64,000 nucleotides of DNA from Closterium sp. NIES-65 (Eukaryota; Streptophyta; Zygnematophyceae; Desmidiales; Closteriaceae), in the NCBI GenBank assembly GCA_948144175.1, contig CANXME010001279.1, positions 749,501 to 813,500 of the forward strand. The letters run 5' to 3'. The number at the start of each line of letters is the position of its first letter. Position 1 is the stretch's first letter. The position numbers and the translations under genes were made by a program. Below are positions 1-10,079 of the stretch, in pieces. A model generated the notes under the pieces. It had not been told where the DNA came from, searched no databases, and saw only the letters and a program-made list of their open reading frames with translations.

Positions 1-1103
1 TCACAAGCACATGGCGCTCCAATACAGCCTGCACCACAAGCATCACAGCATGGAAGTGTGGGGCAACCCGCGAGCACATCCAGTAATGGCGCCGTCCGCC
101 ACGACAGAGACGACGACCACGGCACGACACACCCCGAAGCGACAAATGCGGCCAGGAACCAGCGCCGCGTCACGATTTCGGCACCGATCAATGATTCGGC
201 ACTGCCGTCACCGATGCCGCTCAAGCCGGAGCTTCCGCCATGTTTTGACATGAGTCAACGGGGTGGTCCTATCGTTCTGGCGTGGTTGTTCAAGATGAAC
301 GTGTTCTTTGACGCCAACTACGTTCCGGAGGATACGGCGAAAATTTGCTACGCCGTGTCACTGCTGCGAGGACCCGCCATGGATTGGTGGCGTGTTATCG
401 TCACAAAGCCGAATGACTACGCGAATCTACCGACACAGGAAGGACAAACCGGACCATGGGCGCCGTCGTATTTTGAGGAGGTTCCCCAATATCGCACGTG
501 GGACGCATGGTGCGCATCTATGCGCGCTCGATTTGATCCAGTTGCGGCTTCGATCGTGACGCGTCAAAAGCTCCGCACTTGGCGCCAACTCGGTTCCGTC
601 CAAGACTACACTAGCGGGTTTCTGGCGCTGTGCGAGCAAGTCAGATATATGCACGACGGCATGCGTATCGACCGCTACATCGACGGCCTGAAGCACGACA
701 TCGCCCAGGAAATCCAGCACCGCGGCGTCACCGATTTTCAGGAGATTCTCGCCATGGTGGAGTAACTTCTTTCGCTGACCGAGACCGGGGTCCTACACAA
801 GCAAAAACTGGGGAAATCTATCTCGTGGGACGAATAAGGGCGCCACAATACGTGCCGTCGCCACGAACGCCGCTGCCGCACCGTTCAAAGGGCGCTCTTC
901 GCGTGCAATCAGCCGGGACACCGTAAAAGCGAATGCCTGAAAAACGCTAACGGAAAGGGGGAAGCAGAGCAGGAGAACAGACCAAGCAGTAGGGAAACGC
1001 GAGGAGTCATTAGCAGACGAGACCTCTACTGACAGGTCACGCCGCTCGCCTGACCCAACCAACCCTCACCGAGTGATTGTGCCGGTTCACGCTATCAACC
1101 ACA
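1..1103 (+). pseudogene. Chromovirus G0 gag fragment (Ty3/gypsy), split by E1
   Basis: An open frame runs from the window edge to a stop at 763-765. It has the retrotransposon gag pattern: a LLRGPAMDWW block, an MRARFDP block and a QDYTSGFLALCEQ block, which belong to the capsid domain of Ty3/gypsy elements. The same frame continues past that stop and a second at about 835 into a zinc-knuckle relic at about 890-935 (LFACNQPGHRKSEC), where the first cysteine of CCHC has become Leu. The element then breaks off exactly where the 5' LTR of copia E1 begins (1104). The matching protease lies on the far side of E1 at 12285-12762. The 5' part of gag and the 5' LTR are outside the window. Decayed and not expected to function. 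Confidence 0.82.
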
Positions 1104-1234
1104 TGTCAGAACATTATAGCTTATACTATTGTGTAGGCTGTAGTGGGGTATCCCATAGGGGGTACAACCCAATTAGGGTTAGTACTTGTACCCACTTCAT
1201 TCATAGTTCATTCATTCTCGTTTCAGTTTTCTCA
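1104..1234 (+). repeat. 5' LTR of E1
   Basis: Starts TGTCAGAACATT and ends CTCA directly before a primer-binding site. It matches 12148-12284 almost base for base; the 3' copy differs by one substitution (gtgtag against gtgcag) and a short CAGTTTT duplication near its end. At about 131 bp it is very short for an autonomous copia LTR. Confidence 0.88.
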
Positions 1235-1246
1235 TGGTATCGAGCA
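1235..1246 (+). promoter_or_regulatory. Primer-binding site of E1
   Basis: TGGTATCGAGCA immediately follows the 5' LTR and resembles the usual TGGTATCAGAGC complement of initiator Met-tRNA. Minus-strand DNA synthesis would be primed here. Confidence 0.7.
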
Positions 1247-1253
1247 GGTTCCC

Positions 1254-2160
1254 TCGTGGGAACTATTCCTAGGGCCCTACTACTGCTTCCGCTGCTACTC
1301 GATCTGTCGCACGCCCCATGGCGTGCGACGCGCGACGATTTTCTTTCTGGCGCGCGCCCCGAGGCGCGCGGCCCCGCTACCCCGTCGCGCCGCCCTAGCG
1401 GCCGTGACGCGCCGCCCTCGCGGCCCCAATCCGCCGCCCTAGTGGCCCCGTCACCTACCCCTGCGGCCTCAGCGCCGCCCTTCCCGGCCCCGGCTCCGCC
1501 CTCCCCGGCCCCGGCGCCACCTCGGCTGGCCCCGTCGCCTACCCCGGCGACCCCGACGCTACTCTTCCCGACCCGGCCCCGCCTCTGCTGGCCCCGTCGC
1601 CTACCCCTGCGGCCCCGGCGCTGCCCTTCCCGGCCCCGGCGCCACCTCTGCTGGCCCCGACGCCGCCCTTCCCGGCCCCGACGCCGCCCTTCCCGGCCCC
1701 GTCGCCTACCTTCCCGGCCCCGACGCCGCCCTTCCCGGCCCCGGCGCCGCCTCTGCTGGCCCGGTCGCCTACTCTGCGGCCCCGGCGCTGCCTCTGCTGG
1801 CTCCGTTGCCGCTCCACCCGGCCCCGCCGCTGTCCCCAAGCGGCCCCGCCGTCAACACCGAGCCGCCGGCACCGCCGAGCTAGTGCCGAGCCGCCCGAGC
1901 CACCCGAGTCGCCCGAGCCGCAGCGCCACCTCAGCCGCCTGAGCCGCCGGGTCGCCGAGCCGCTGAGCTGCAGTTGCTGCCGGGCCGCCGTATCGCCGAG
2001 CCGCTCGGGCCGCCGAGCCGCCGAGCCGCCCGAGTCGCCCGAGCCGCTGAGCCGCAGTTGCTGCCGTGCCGCCGTCCCGCCGAGCCGCCCGAGCCGCCCG
2101 AGCCGCCCGCACCGTCGAGTCGTCGAGCCTGCACTTCCCACCACTGGTGAGCCCCTGCCT
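1254..2160 (+). repeat. GC-rich tandem-repeat leader of E1
   Basis: Two arrays occupy the place where gag capsid would be expected. At 1480-1790 the unit is about 21 bp (cccttcccggccccgacgcc type). At 1880-2130 units of gagccgcccgagccgcc type recur. Every frame is open over long stretches and gives Pro/Ala/Arg-rich or Gly/Arg-rich peptides, so the open frames reflect composition. No capsid-like domain is visible. Confidence 0.8.
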
Positions 2161-2181
2161 TACTAGCGCGCTGCCCGCCGC

Positions 2182-5100
2182 TTGCTTGGCTGCCTGCCTT
2201 ACTGCTGCTACTCCTGCTCCTGCTATTACTGGCGAAGCCAGATGCAGCCCCAGCGACACCCGCGTGAGTCCCTCATGCCCCAGCAGCTGCGTGAGTGGTA
2301 CGCTGGTTGGGGTTGTAGGGGTGGCGGCGCTACTACTGCTACTACTACTAGCGGCGGCCAGATGCAGCTCCAGCGACGCCCACACATGTCTCTCACGCCC
2401 CAGCAGCTTCGTGAGTGGTACGCTCAGAGTAGAGGGTCTCTCAGTTTTGTTCGCTGCTCTTACGTGATTCGCACTGGTGCTCGGACTGGTCAGCCTTGTG
2501 GGACGCCTACTCACACACAGTCCCGCTGCTTCGCCCGTCTGAGCGACGCCTGGCGTACCGAGTTTGGCGACGAGGCTGAGCTCCCCGACTGGGTGGAGCT
2601 GCATAGGCAGAGGGTCGATATATTTGCTCTTGAGTATGATGCTATTCTCACTGCCATTTATGCATTACCTACTAGTGCTGACCGTGCCGGTCACCTGTGC
2701 GTACCGCCTGAGCCGGATATCGAGCCTGCTGCTCTAGCTGCTGGTGAGGCTGCAGCTCTGGGTGCTAGTGTGTCTCCTGCTCTAGGTACAAGTGCTGCTG
2801 CTGCTCTAGGTGCTAGTGAGTCTGCTTCCTCAGGTGCGGGTGAGTCTGCTCTCTCAGGTACTGCGTTGGCTCCGGCCTCTCACACCTTCACCCTTGACTC
2901 GGGGGCTTCCCGCTCCTTCTTTCGAGACCGCACCACACTCACGCCGCTTGGTCAGCCAGTTGCAGTCTCTCTGGCAGACCCCTCTGGGGGCCCTGTCCTT
3001 GCTCACTTCTCCACTGTCATCCCGTGTCCGGCGGCCCCCTCTGACACCCTGTCTTGTCTTTACCTCCCCTCGTTCTCTACAAACTTGGTGAGTGGTGCTG
3101 ACCTACAGGATGCGGGGGTTCACCTGTTCACTCCTGCGAGTCAGCGGGTGACCCACTGCACGGACGCTCGGACAGGCCGACACCTGGCCACGTTCGCTCG
3201 TCGGCCGGGGTCGAGCCTGTACACACTTACCACTACGTCTCCTCCAGTCACTGCGTCTGGTCAGGTAGCTGCATCGGGTCAGGTGTTTGTTGCAGCGTCT
3301 AGGTCTGGTCCTGAGTCTGCCCCCTGCTCGTGTCGCCTCCTGTCTCACGAGACTCTCCTCTGGCACCACCACCTTGTTGAACCCTCCCTGCTTCGTCTCC
3401 GAAGCATGGCTTCCCATGTCCTTGTCTCTGGTCTTCCCCGGTCCCTCCCTCCCCTTCCTCCGGGGCCTGGCCCTACCTGCGTCCCCTGTGTCGAGGGGCG
3501 GCAGCGGGCTGCTCCTCACTCCTCCCAGTTTCCTCCGACAGAGGCCCCACTCCAGACGCTTCACATGGACGTGTGGGGCCCGGCCCGCGTCTGTGGACAG
3601 GGTCACGAGCGCTACTTCCTGCTGGTGGTTGACGACTACTCGCGTTACACCACAGTCTTCCCCTTGCGCAGCAAGGGTGATGTCACTGAGGTGTTGATCG
3701 ACTGGATCCGCGCAGCTCGTCTCCAGCTCAGGCGGAGCTTCGGCTCGGACTTTCCTGTTCTGCATCTGCACTCTGACAGAGGCGGAGAGTTCTCCTCTGG
3801 CCTTTTGCGAGCCTTCAATCGTGCACGAGGCATCCGCCAGACCTTCACGCTTCTGGACTCTCCACACAAAAATGGGATTGCTGAGCGCCGCATTGGCATG
3901 GTCATGGACGTCGCCCGTACGTCCATGATGCATGCGGCTGCCCCCCATTTTCTGTGGCCGTTTGCGGTTTGGTACGCGGCGCATCAGATCAACCTTCAGC
4001 CCAGGGTATCCATGCTGGAGAGCTCCCCAGCCTTGCTGTGGTCGGGGAAGTTTTGGCGATGCGTCTGCGTTACGTGTCTAGGGATCTCGGGCGTTTGTTC
4101 TGCGGACAAGCTGTCCCCTCGTGCTGCTCCTTGCGTCTTCCTGGGTTTCCCCCCTGACGCGCCAGGGTGGGAGTTCTACCACCCCACCTCTCGCTGTGTT
4201 CTGTCCTCCCAGGACGTCACGTTCGACGAGTCGGTCCCCTACTACCGTCTCTTCCCCTACCGCACTCCGTCCCTCCCCCCGCCACCGCTCTTCCTTGTGC
4301 CTGGTCCGCCCCAGGTAGACCCCCTCCCCCCTCAGGGTCCTGCCCCTTCAGGTGTGTCCCAGGCAGACGCTGTCGAGCCTGTCGAGGTCGCTGGTGACTC
4401 TGGTGCTGCTGAGGATGTTGAGCCTGGGGGTGCTGACTCTGGGGGTGCTGACTCTGGGGTGCTGAGCGTGTGGGTGCTACGCCTAGGGGTCTTGAGCCTG
4501 AGGGTGCTATGACTGGGGGTGCTGAGTCAGGGGGTGCTGAGCTTGGGGGTGCTATGCTTGGGGGTGCTGAGCCTGGGGGTACTGAGCCTGGGGGTGCTAC
4601 GCCTGGAGGTGCTGAGCCCGGCGGTTCTCCGGGTGCTTCGTCTCGCCGGGAGCCACTCGCTCCACAGAAGCTGCGTGAGTGGTTTGCTCGGCGCTGGAGG
4701 CGAGCTGCTGGAGCTGGAGGTGCTGCGGGTACTGGAGGTTTTGCTGCTGCTCAGAGTGCTGGTGCCAAGAGTTCCGGAGGTGCTCGTCCTGGGAGTACTG
4801 GAGCTGCTGGGCCTGCGGGTACTTCTGGAGCGGGAGCTGCTTCGGGTGTTGGCGCGGAGGCTACTACTGTCGGTCCTTCGGGTGCTGAGCCTGGAGGTGC
4901 TCCGCCTGGAGGTTCTCCGGGTGCTTCGTCTCGGCGGGAGCCACTCTCTCCACAGGAGCTGCGCGAGTGGTTTGCCCGGCGCTGGAGCCGTGCTGCTGGT
5001 GCTGGAGGTTCTTCGGCTACGGAGGGTGCTGTTGTCGCGGGTCCCGGAGGTGCTCGTACTGGGAGTGCTGGAGCTCCTGGGCCTGCAGTTTCGACTGGAG

Positions 5101-5779
5101 CTGGTGCTGCTGAGGGTGTTGACGCTGAGCCTACCACTGGTGGTCCTGCTGGGGGTGCTCTTGGTGCTGCTGGAGGTTCTGGAGATGCTGCAGGTGCTGC
5201 TGGAGCGGGTGCTCCTACTGCGGGTACTGGTGCTGTCCTTGCTGTTTCTGGCGTCGCCACGCGGCCTCGACCGTACTTCGTTCCACTCCTGCAGCAGGTT
5301 CTTGGTCTTCCACCTTCTATTGGTCCTCCTCCTCCCTTAGAGTGTCCACAGCTTGTCCCGTCACAGTTACAGTTGCAGCCTACCTCACCTTTGCCTGCTC
5401 CTTCTCCCTACACTGGTCCTACTGGAGGTCTTGCTGAGCGTCGTGAGCCTGCGTCTTGCCCTACGTCGCATGTCCATTCTGTTCGCGCTAGTGGTCGTGG
5501 TTCGCGTCAGTGTCCTCCTCTTGTCCCTGGCACACACTGGATGTCTCTGCGTCCGTCCAGTGCTCCTATGCGTGCCCCTTTACCTTCTCCTCATGAGTCC
5601 TCTCATCCTGCTCTTGGCGACCTGGAGTCGGACTCTCTTCGTGCTGCCAGTCCTACTGTCACGCGTCTCCTTCCTACTGTCGTCACTGACCCTTCTTTTG
5701 AGTCCACTGCTGCGTCTGCCCTAGTTGCTGAGCTCGTCGACTTTGCTGCTCGCTGTCGTCTAGACTACGCTGCTAGTCT
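2182..5779 (+). pseudogene. E1 gag C-terminus, protease and integrase, frameshifted
   Basis: The first frame (2182-4512) begins with two copies of a QQLREWYA motif. It has the copia aspartic protease at about 2890-3090 (TFTLDSGASRSFF), the pre-integrase zinc region at 3340-3510 (WHHH ending in CVPC), and the integrase core with LHMDVWGP, LHSDRGGEFSS and KNGIAERRIG, so the D, D and E positions are present. In the Gly-rich C-terminal repeats one G is missing near 4459 (a GGGGT where neighbours have GGGGGT). The frame then moves to 4470-5779, a Gly/Ala/Glu repeat region with the REPL-PQ-LREWFARRW motif twice. E1 is interrupted after 5779 by the G2 insertion. Confidence 0.85.
5674..5779 (+). repeat. 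106-bp direct repeat, left copy, flanking G2
   Basis: These 106 bp of E1 recur at 10085-10190 with about two mismatches, on the other side of the G2 insertion. This is far longer than the 4-6 bp target duplication an LTR element makes. On the left, 16 unrelated bases (5780-5795) separate the repeat from the G2 LTR. Confidence 0.85.
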
Positions 5780-5795
5780 ACTTTCAGACCTTCTC

Positions 5796-6189
5796 TGTGA
5801 GAGTACGACGGCTTATGCCAGCTATGCTTGCTTGCCTCTACTTTTATCATGCTATTTCTAGCATAGGATAATTATATGCATGCATGAATTGCTTGATGTC
5901 CTAGGCTAGGTGCTTTCCTATATTTTATTATAGTTATAGCACCGAGCTAGGTTGCGTGCACCGAATTGTGGCTTTTCGGTTGCCACCGAATTGCCTTCTA
6001 CCGAATTCGGTAAGGATCTGTTCGGGACGCTTCGCGACCCGCGGAACCTTCGCGTAACAATTGGTTACGGGGCCTTGTGTCGAGCCTATATATAGCCTCG
6101 TGTTGTACCCAGGTGATTATTCAATTCAATTCAATTCAATTCGACTCAATTCTCATTCTCTTTTTTGAACTCGATCCTAGATCCTCACA
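5796..6189 (+). repeat. 5' LTR of G2
   Basis: Bounded by TGTGAGAG and CACA before the primer site. It contains a TATATATAG box at about 6089, a run of ATTCA-type pentamers at 6118-6142, and several ACCGAATT motifs. It matches 9730-10079 over the first 349 bp with few differences. Confidence 0.85.
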
Positions 6190-6191
6190 CT

Positions 6192-6204
6192 TGGTAATCA
6201 GAGC
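6192..6204 (+). promoter_or_regulatory. Primer-binding site of G2
   Basis: TGGTAATCAGAGC starts two bases after the LTR end and fits a Met-tRNA 3' end. Confidence 0.7.
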
Positions 6205-6619
6205 GGGTTTACACGCGAGGTCTTCAACCGCTTAGTTCCGGCCTTTAAAAACCGCGGGGGCGACGACGAAAGCGCCGATACGGGAATGTAAAACCAGTTC
6301 CGCGCAATTTTTCTAAGTCCCCCTCCATTCGGTTTCCGAACACCCCTCAGATTTACTGGTGGAAAGGTTTGAGTTTCGACCGTTCGATCGAGTTTCATCT
6401 CAACGGCCCAGAGAATTTCGCCCAAAAAAGTTGGAATTTGGAACGTCGGATCGATTTTCTCCTCAACGGCCAAGATCGGACGAGAATTTAGCCTAAGGGA
6501 GATTTACGCAACCTACAGAATTCGCGCTCGTCGATTCTACAGTCAATTTGACTCGCAGTAAGTCGACCAACACCTAGAATTTGATTATTTTCGTCGCGCA
6601 TCTTTCTGTAAATCACCAA

Positions 6620-7576
6620 ATGGAGGGCCAAGGCGACAACTACGCGACTACGAGCGACATCGCGAGCCTCCGCACCGATATGGAGCAGACGCAGGCGACG
6701 CTTCGTCGACTCGAGGCTTTTCTGACAAGCCAACCAGGGTTCGCCACCGCAGCAGCAGCGACCACAGCGACTACATCACCGATAACTCCAGCAGCAGTGG
6801 CGACACTGACATTTCACGGACCAATGGCACCACTGTCGCCGAACCTCGAAGCAGCATGACCGAGGCTCCCGGAGGCGTTCGATCCAAGCGCGAAGGGATC
6901 CAACGTCCGGCGATTCGTGGCCACCCTCGAAATTTTCTTCGAGGCCATTGGCTGTTCGACCCCGCAACACGACACAACAAGGATTCGGCTCGCAACGACA
7001 CTGTTACGTGGACCGGCTCTCGAATGGATTTACTACACCAACGTAGCCCGCGGGGAGAAAACGTGGCAGCAGTTTCGGACATATTTAATCGAGCATTTCG
7101 AACCAATTAATACAACCTACATGGCGCGGCAGCAGATACACCAACACAAGCAATACGGTAGTGTAACACAGTACACGCAGCAGATGGAGTTACTGTTCAA
7201 CCGCATCACCGACCTGACCGAAGGCGAAAAAATCCAGGCGTACACGGAAGGATAAAAAATGGAGATTCGGCGGCAGGTGATTGCGGCGAATTACAACAGC
7301 TACAGAGACATCGTGCGTGCTGCCGAGCGATACGACGCGCTGACTCGAAGTCAACCCGAAACACGACGCTTCACGCCGAACCGTACATTCGGCACGGAGC
7401 GATCGGCACCCCCCACGTTCACCGAACCGATGGATATCGACAAATACGACGCGAAGCAGCAGCCAAGAAAATGCGAATTTCGCGGCGCAGTAGGAGATCA
7501 ATTTTTGTCGTGCTACAAAATGAAGAAAGCACGTGCGGCACTCCGGGACGGAAACAGTGGAGCACCCCCGAAGTAA
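6620..7576 (+). pseudogene. G2 gag with two in-frame stops and a ruined zinc knuckle
   Basis: The frame starts MEGQGDNYATTSDIASLRTD, followed by a short heptad-like helix. The capsid region has LLRGPALEWIYY, FRTYLIEHFEPIN and QYTQQMELLFNRI. One frame runs throughout but is cut by TGA at 6857-6859 and TAA at 7253-7255. At the C-terminus the CCHC knuckle reads CEFRGAVGDQFLSC, so the second cysteine is Arg and the histidine is Asp. The upstream frame is open before 6620, and that ATG was chosen because it follows the LTR and primer site by a normal leader. Confidence 0.82.
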
Positions 7577-7654
7577 AAAAACGGGAATCGCCAGTAGCCG
7601 CGGATCGACCTGGCGATCGCGTAAAGATCCGAAAAGCAGGAAAAAGGCGACGAC

Positions 7655-9719
7655 GTGGCAACTTCGGAGCAGGTGAAAAAAGGAGAAAATTATGGCGCGA
7701 ATTTAAAACGTCACGACCGGCCGGCATCAGGGGAAATCGCTGAGGCGAATGGAGGCTCCGCGAAAAAAGACTCTGCACCGACCGGGAAACTCCAGCCGAA
7801 CACCCACGAAAGTAAGAATTCGTTAAAAGTATCCTATAAAGATGCTCTAACGAAGAATATTGCTTCTCGTGGTTTACAAGCCTTCAAAAAATTCAGGGGA
7901 GGTCTAGAGGCCAAGAAAAAGCCTTTAGAAATAATTCAGGTACCTGAGAAGTTGGGCAAAATACTACGGAGCGTAGAGAAGGGTCGTGCGTTCCGTGGAG
8001 TTGATATTCTCTCCCCGGAGCACAGTGTTAAGGCTCCCCGTCGCCCACAGGTGAAGCCTACACAGCTACCAAGGCTTAGAGGAGACATCCAGGCTCAGGA
8101 AAAATTATACAAGCCTCGGAAAAATCCTCCTACCCCCCAGGTGAAGTTGGAAAGCGCTGAGTCATGTATAGGAAAAAGGGAAGGTATTATGTTTGATGTA
8201 CCCTATGATCCTATTAACGAGACCCTCTTTGGCTACTCAGCACAGCAGAAACCACTACTCCTCGAGGTGTTATGCAATGGGCGACGCCTCTAGGCACTGG
8301 TGGACAGCGGTGCATCTCACTCGGTGTGTGACCGCGGAGCATTGGAGAAAATTGGAGAATCCTAAGAAGAAACCCAGTTTACAGCAACGATGGTGGACGG
8401 TACGAAGCTTCCCATCCACGTAAAGTCAACACTGCAGCTGCAGATAGGGGCGTTGAGGTGGAAGCCGACGTTGCCGATCACGAACATCAAGGGATTAGAT
8501 TTCATCTTGGGGCAAGATTTTCTGAAGCGGTTCAACCCCAAGATCAACTGGGTCAACCGAAAAACGTGCATCTACAACAACGGGAAACGAGTGGAGCTGC
8601 GAAGCTTGACGAATACAGGGAGCGTTCCTGAAACGACGCAGTGCACCAGTTCTCTTCACTCCAAAGCCAGACGGTACTTTACGGATGTGCATTGACTACC
8701 GCGCAAACAGACAGCACTGACTACAGCGCCAGTACTCATCCTACCGGATCCACACAGAGACTACGTGGTGGAAGCAGACGCTAGTGACCAAGTAGTCGGA
8801 GCAGTACTGATGCAGCATCACGAACGCAGTTTGCAGCCCATCGCCTACCTCAGTAAGAAGCTATTACAGTGGAAGAAGGACTTAGCTGTAAGGAAGGGTT
8901 CAGGAAAGATTTGGGTACCGAATTACGCCCCGCTACGGCAGATCATATTGGAGGAGTTTCACGACGTACCTTACGCGGGACATTTCGGGAGCAACAAGAT
9001 GTTAGCAGGGATAGTGAAGTATTACTACTGGTCCGAGATGGCAGCAAACGTGCAGCAGTTCGTCACCTCCTGCGACACGTGCCAGCGGATGAAGAGTAGC
9101 AAGCAGAAAAAAGCAGGGTTACTTCAGCCTCTACCCGTACCGGAGCAGCGATGGCAGGTCATTAGCCTCGACTTCATCACAGGACTTCCTTCGACCTCAC
9201 GGGGACATGATTCCATCCTCGTGGTGATCGATAAGTTCTCCAAAATGGGTCACTTGATACTGACCAACACCATACCTACAGCTGAAGGAACTGCTCGACT
9301 CTTCTTCGACCGCATCATCACCATCCACGCCATCCCCGCTACACTCATCTCAGACAGAGACCCCAAATTCACGAGTGACACCAGTTACATTCCGCTTGCG
9401 CTTACTAGATACATGGAAGCTTCACAACGCTTTCCATGTCCAGCAACTGAAGCCCTACAAGGACCCCAACGAACAGTTCCAGGGACGGCAACTACCGCCA
9501 CCACCACCTGTTCTCATACAAGATGAACCCGAGTACGAGATCGAGCGCGTTCTCTCTCATCGGCGCCGTGGTGGCAAGACTCTCGAGTTCCTGATACGTT
9601 GGAAGGGATACGACCCCACTGAGGACAGTTGGGTTGCAGAAGCTAATATGGCAAACGCAAGCCGTGCTCTCAAGGACTATCTTGTCAAGCAGGGTGTATC
9701 TCACGCCACCCAGCTTTGA
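7655..9719 (+). pseudogene. G2 pol remnant: protease, RT/RNase H/integrase pieces, chromodomain
   Basis: A basic linker (7655-8290) leads to the aspartic protease ALVDSGASHSVCD at 8294-8335, with in-frame stops at 8291-8293 and 8363-8365. It continues as LDFILGQDFLKRF. Reverse transcriptase survives only as FTPKPDGTLRMCIDYRA (about 8655-8700), then jumps to the RNase H start VVEADASDQVVGAVL (8766). A second deletion near 8885 jumps to the integrase zinc region (AGHFGSNKML, CDTCQRMK). The core keeps SLDFITG and SDRDPKFTS, then a third deletion near 9373 removes the catalytic Glu. The last 115 codons (9375-9719) encode a chromodomain with IERVLSHRR and FLIRWKGYDPTEDSW. Confidence 0.85.
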
Positions 9720-9729
9720 GGGGGGGACG
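9718..9729 (+). promoter_or_regulatory. Polypurine tract of G2
   Basis: A GAGGGGGGGACG run ends at the right LTR start and overlaps the pol stop codon. It is the expected plus-strand primer. Confidence 0.7.
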
Positions 9730-10079
9730 TGTGAGAGTACGACGGCTTATGCCAGCTATGCTTGCTTGCCTCTACTTTTATCATGCTATTTCTAGCATAG
9801 GATAATTATATGCATGCATGAATTGCTTGATTTCATAGGCTAGGTGCTTTCCTATATTTTATTATAGTTATAGCACCGAGCTAGGTTGCGTGCGCCGAAT
9901 TATGGCTTTTCGCTTGCCACCGAATTGCCTTCTACCGAATTTGGTAAGGATCTGTTCGGGACGCTTCGCGACCCGCGGAACCTTCGCGTAACACCTGGTT
10001 ACGGGGCCTTGTGTCGAGCCTATATATAGCCTCGTGTTGTACCCAGGTGATCATTCAATTCAATTCAATTCAATTCGAC
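9730..10079 (+). repeat. 3' LTR of G2, truncated
   Basis: It matches the 5' LTR up to TTCGAC (6144) and lacks the last 45 bases. E1 sequence follows at once. The missing LTR end means this copy was damaged at or after insertion. Confidence 0.85.

Larger units (their letters stand above)
5796..10079 (+). mobile_element. Chromovirus G2 (Ty3/gypsy), internally deleted
   Basis: The left LTR (5796-6189) and right LTR (from 9730) share the start TGTGAGAGTACGACGG. A primer site TGGTAATCAGAGC lies at 6192 and a G-rich purine tract ends at 9729. The internal region keeps gag, aspartic protease, fragments of reverse transcriptase, RNase H and integrase, and a C-terminal chromodomain. The catalytic parts of reverse transcriptase, RNase H and the last third of the integrase core are missing. 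The right LTR stops at 10079, about 45 bp short of the left. It sits inside E1 and could only have moved with enzymes from elsewhere. Confidence 0.87.

Noticed and set aside
4519..5340. Leu/Val-rich frame, which looks like a membrane protein
   Set aside because: Shifted frame of the Gly-rich integrase linker of E1. The same artefact occurs at 25462, 56969 and 62875-63999.
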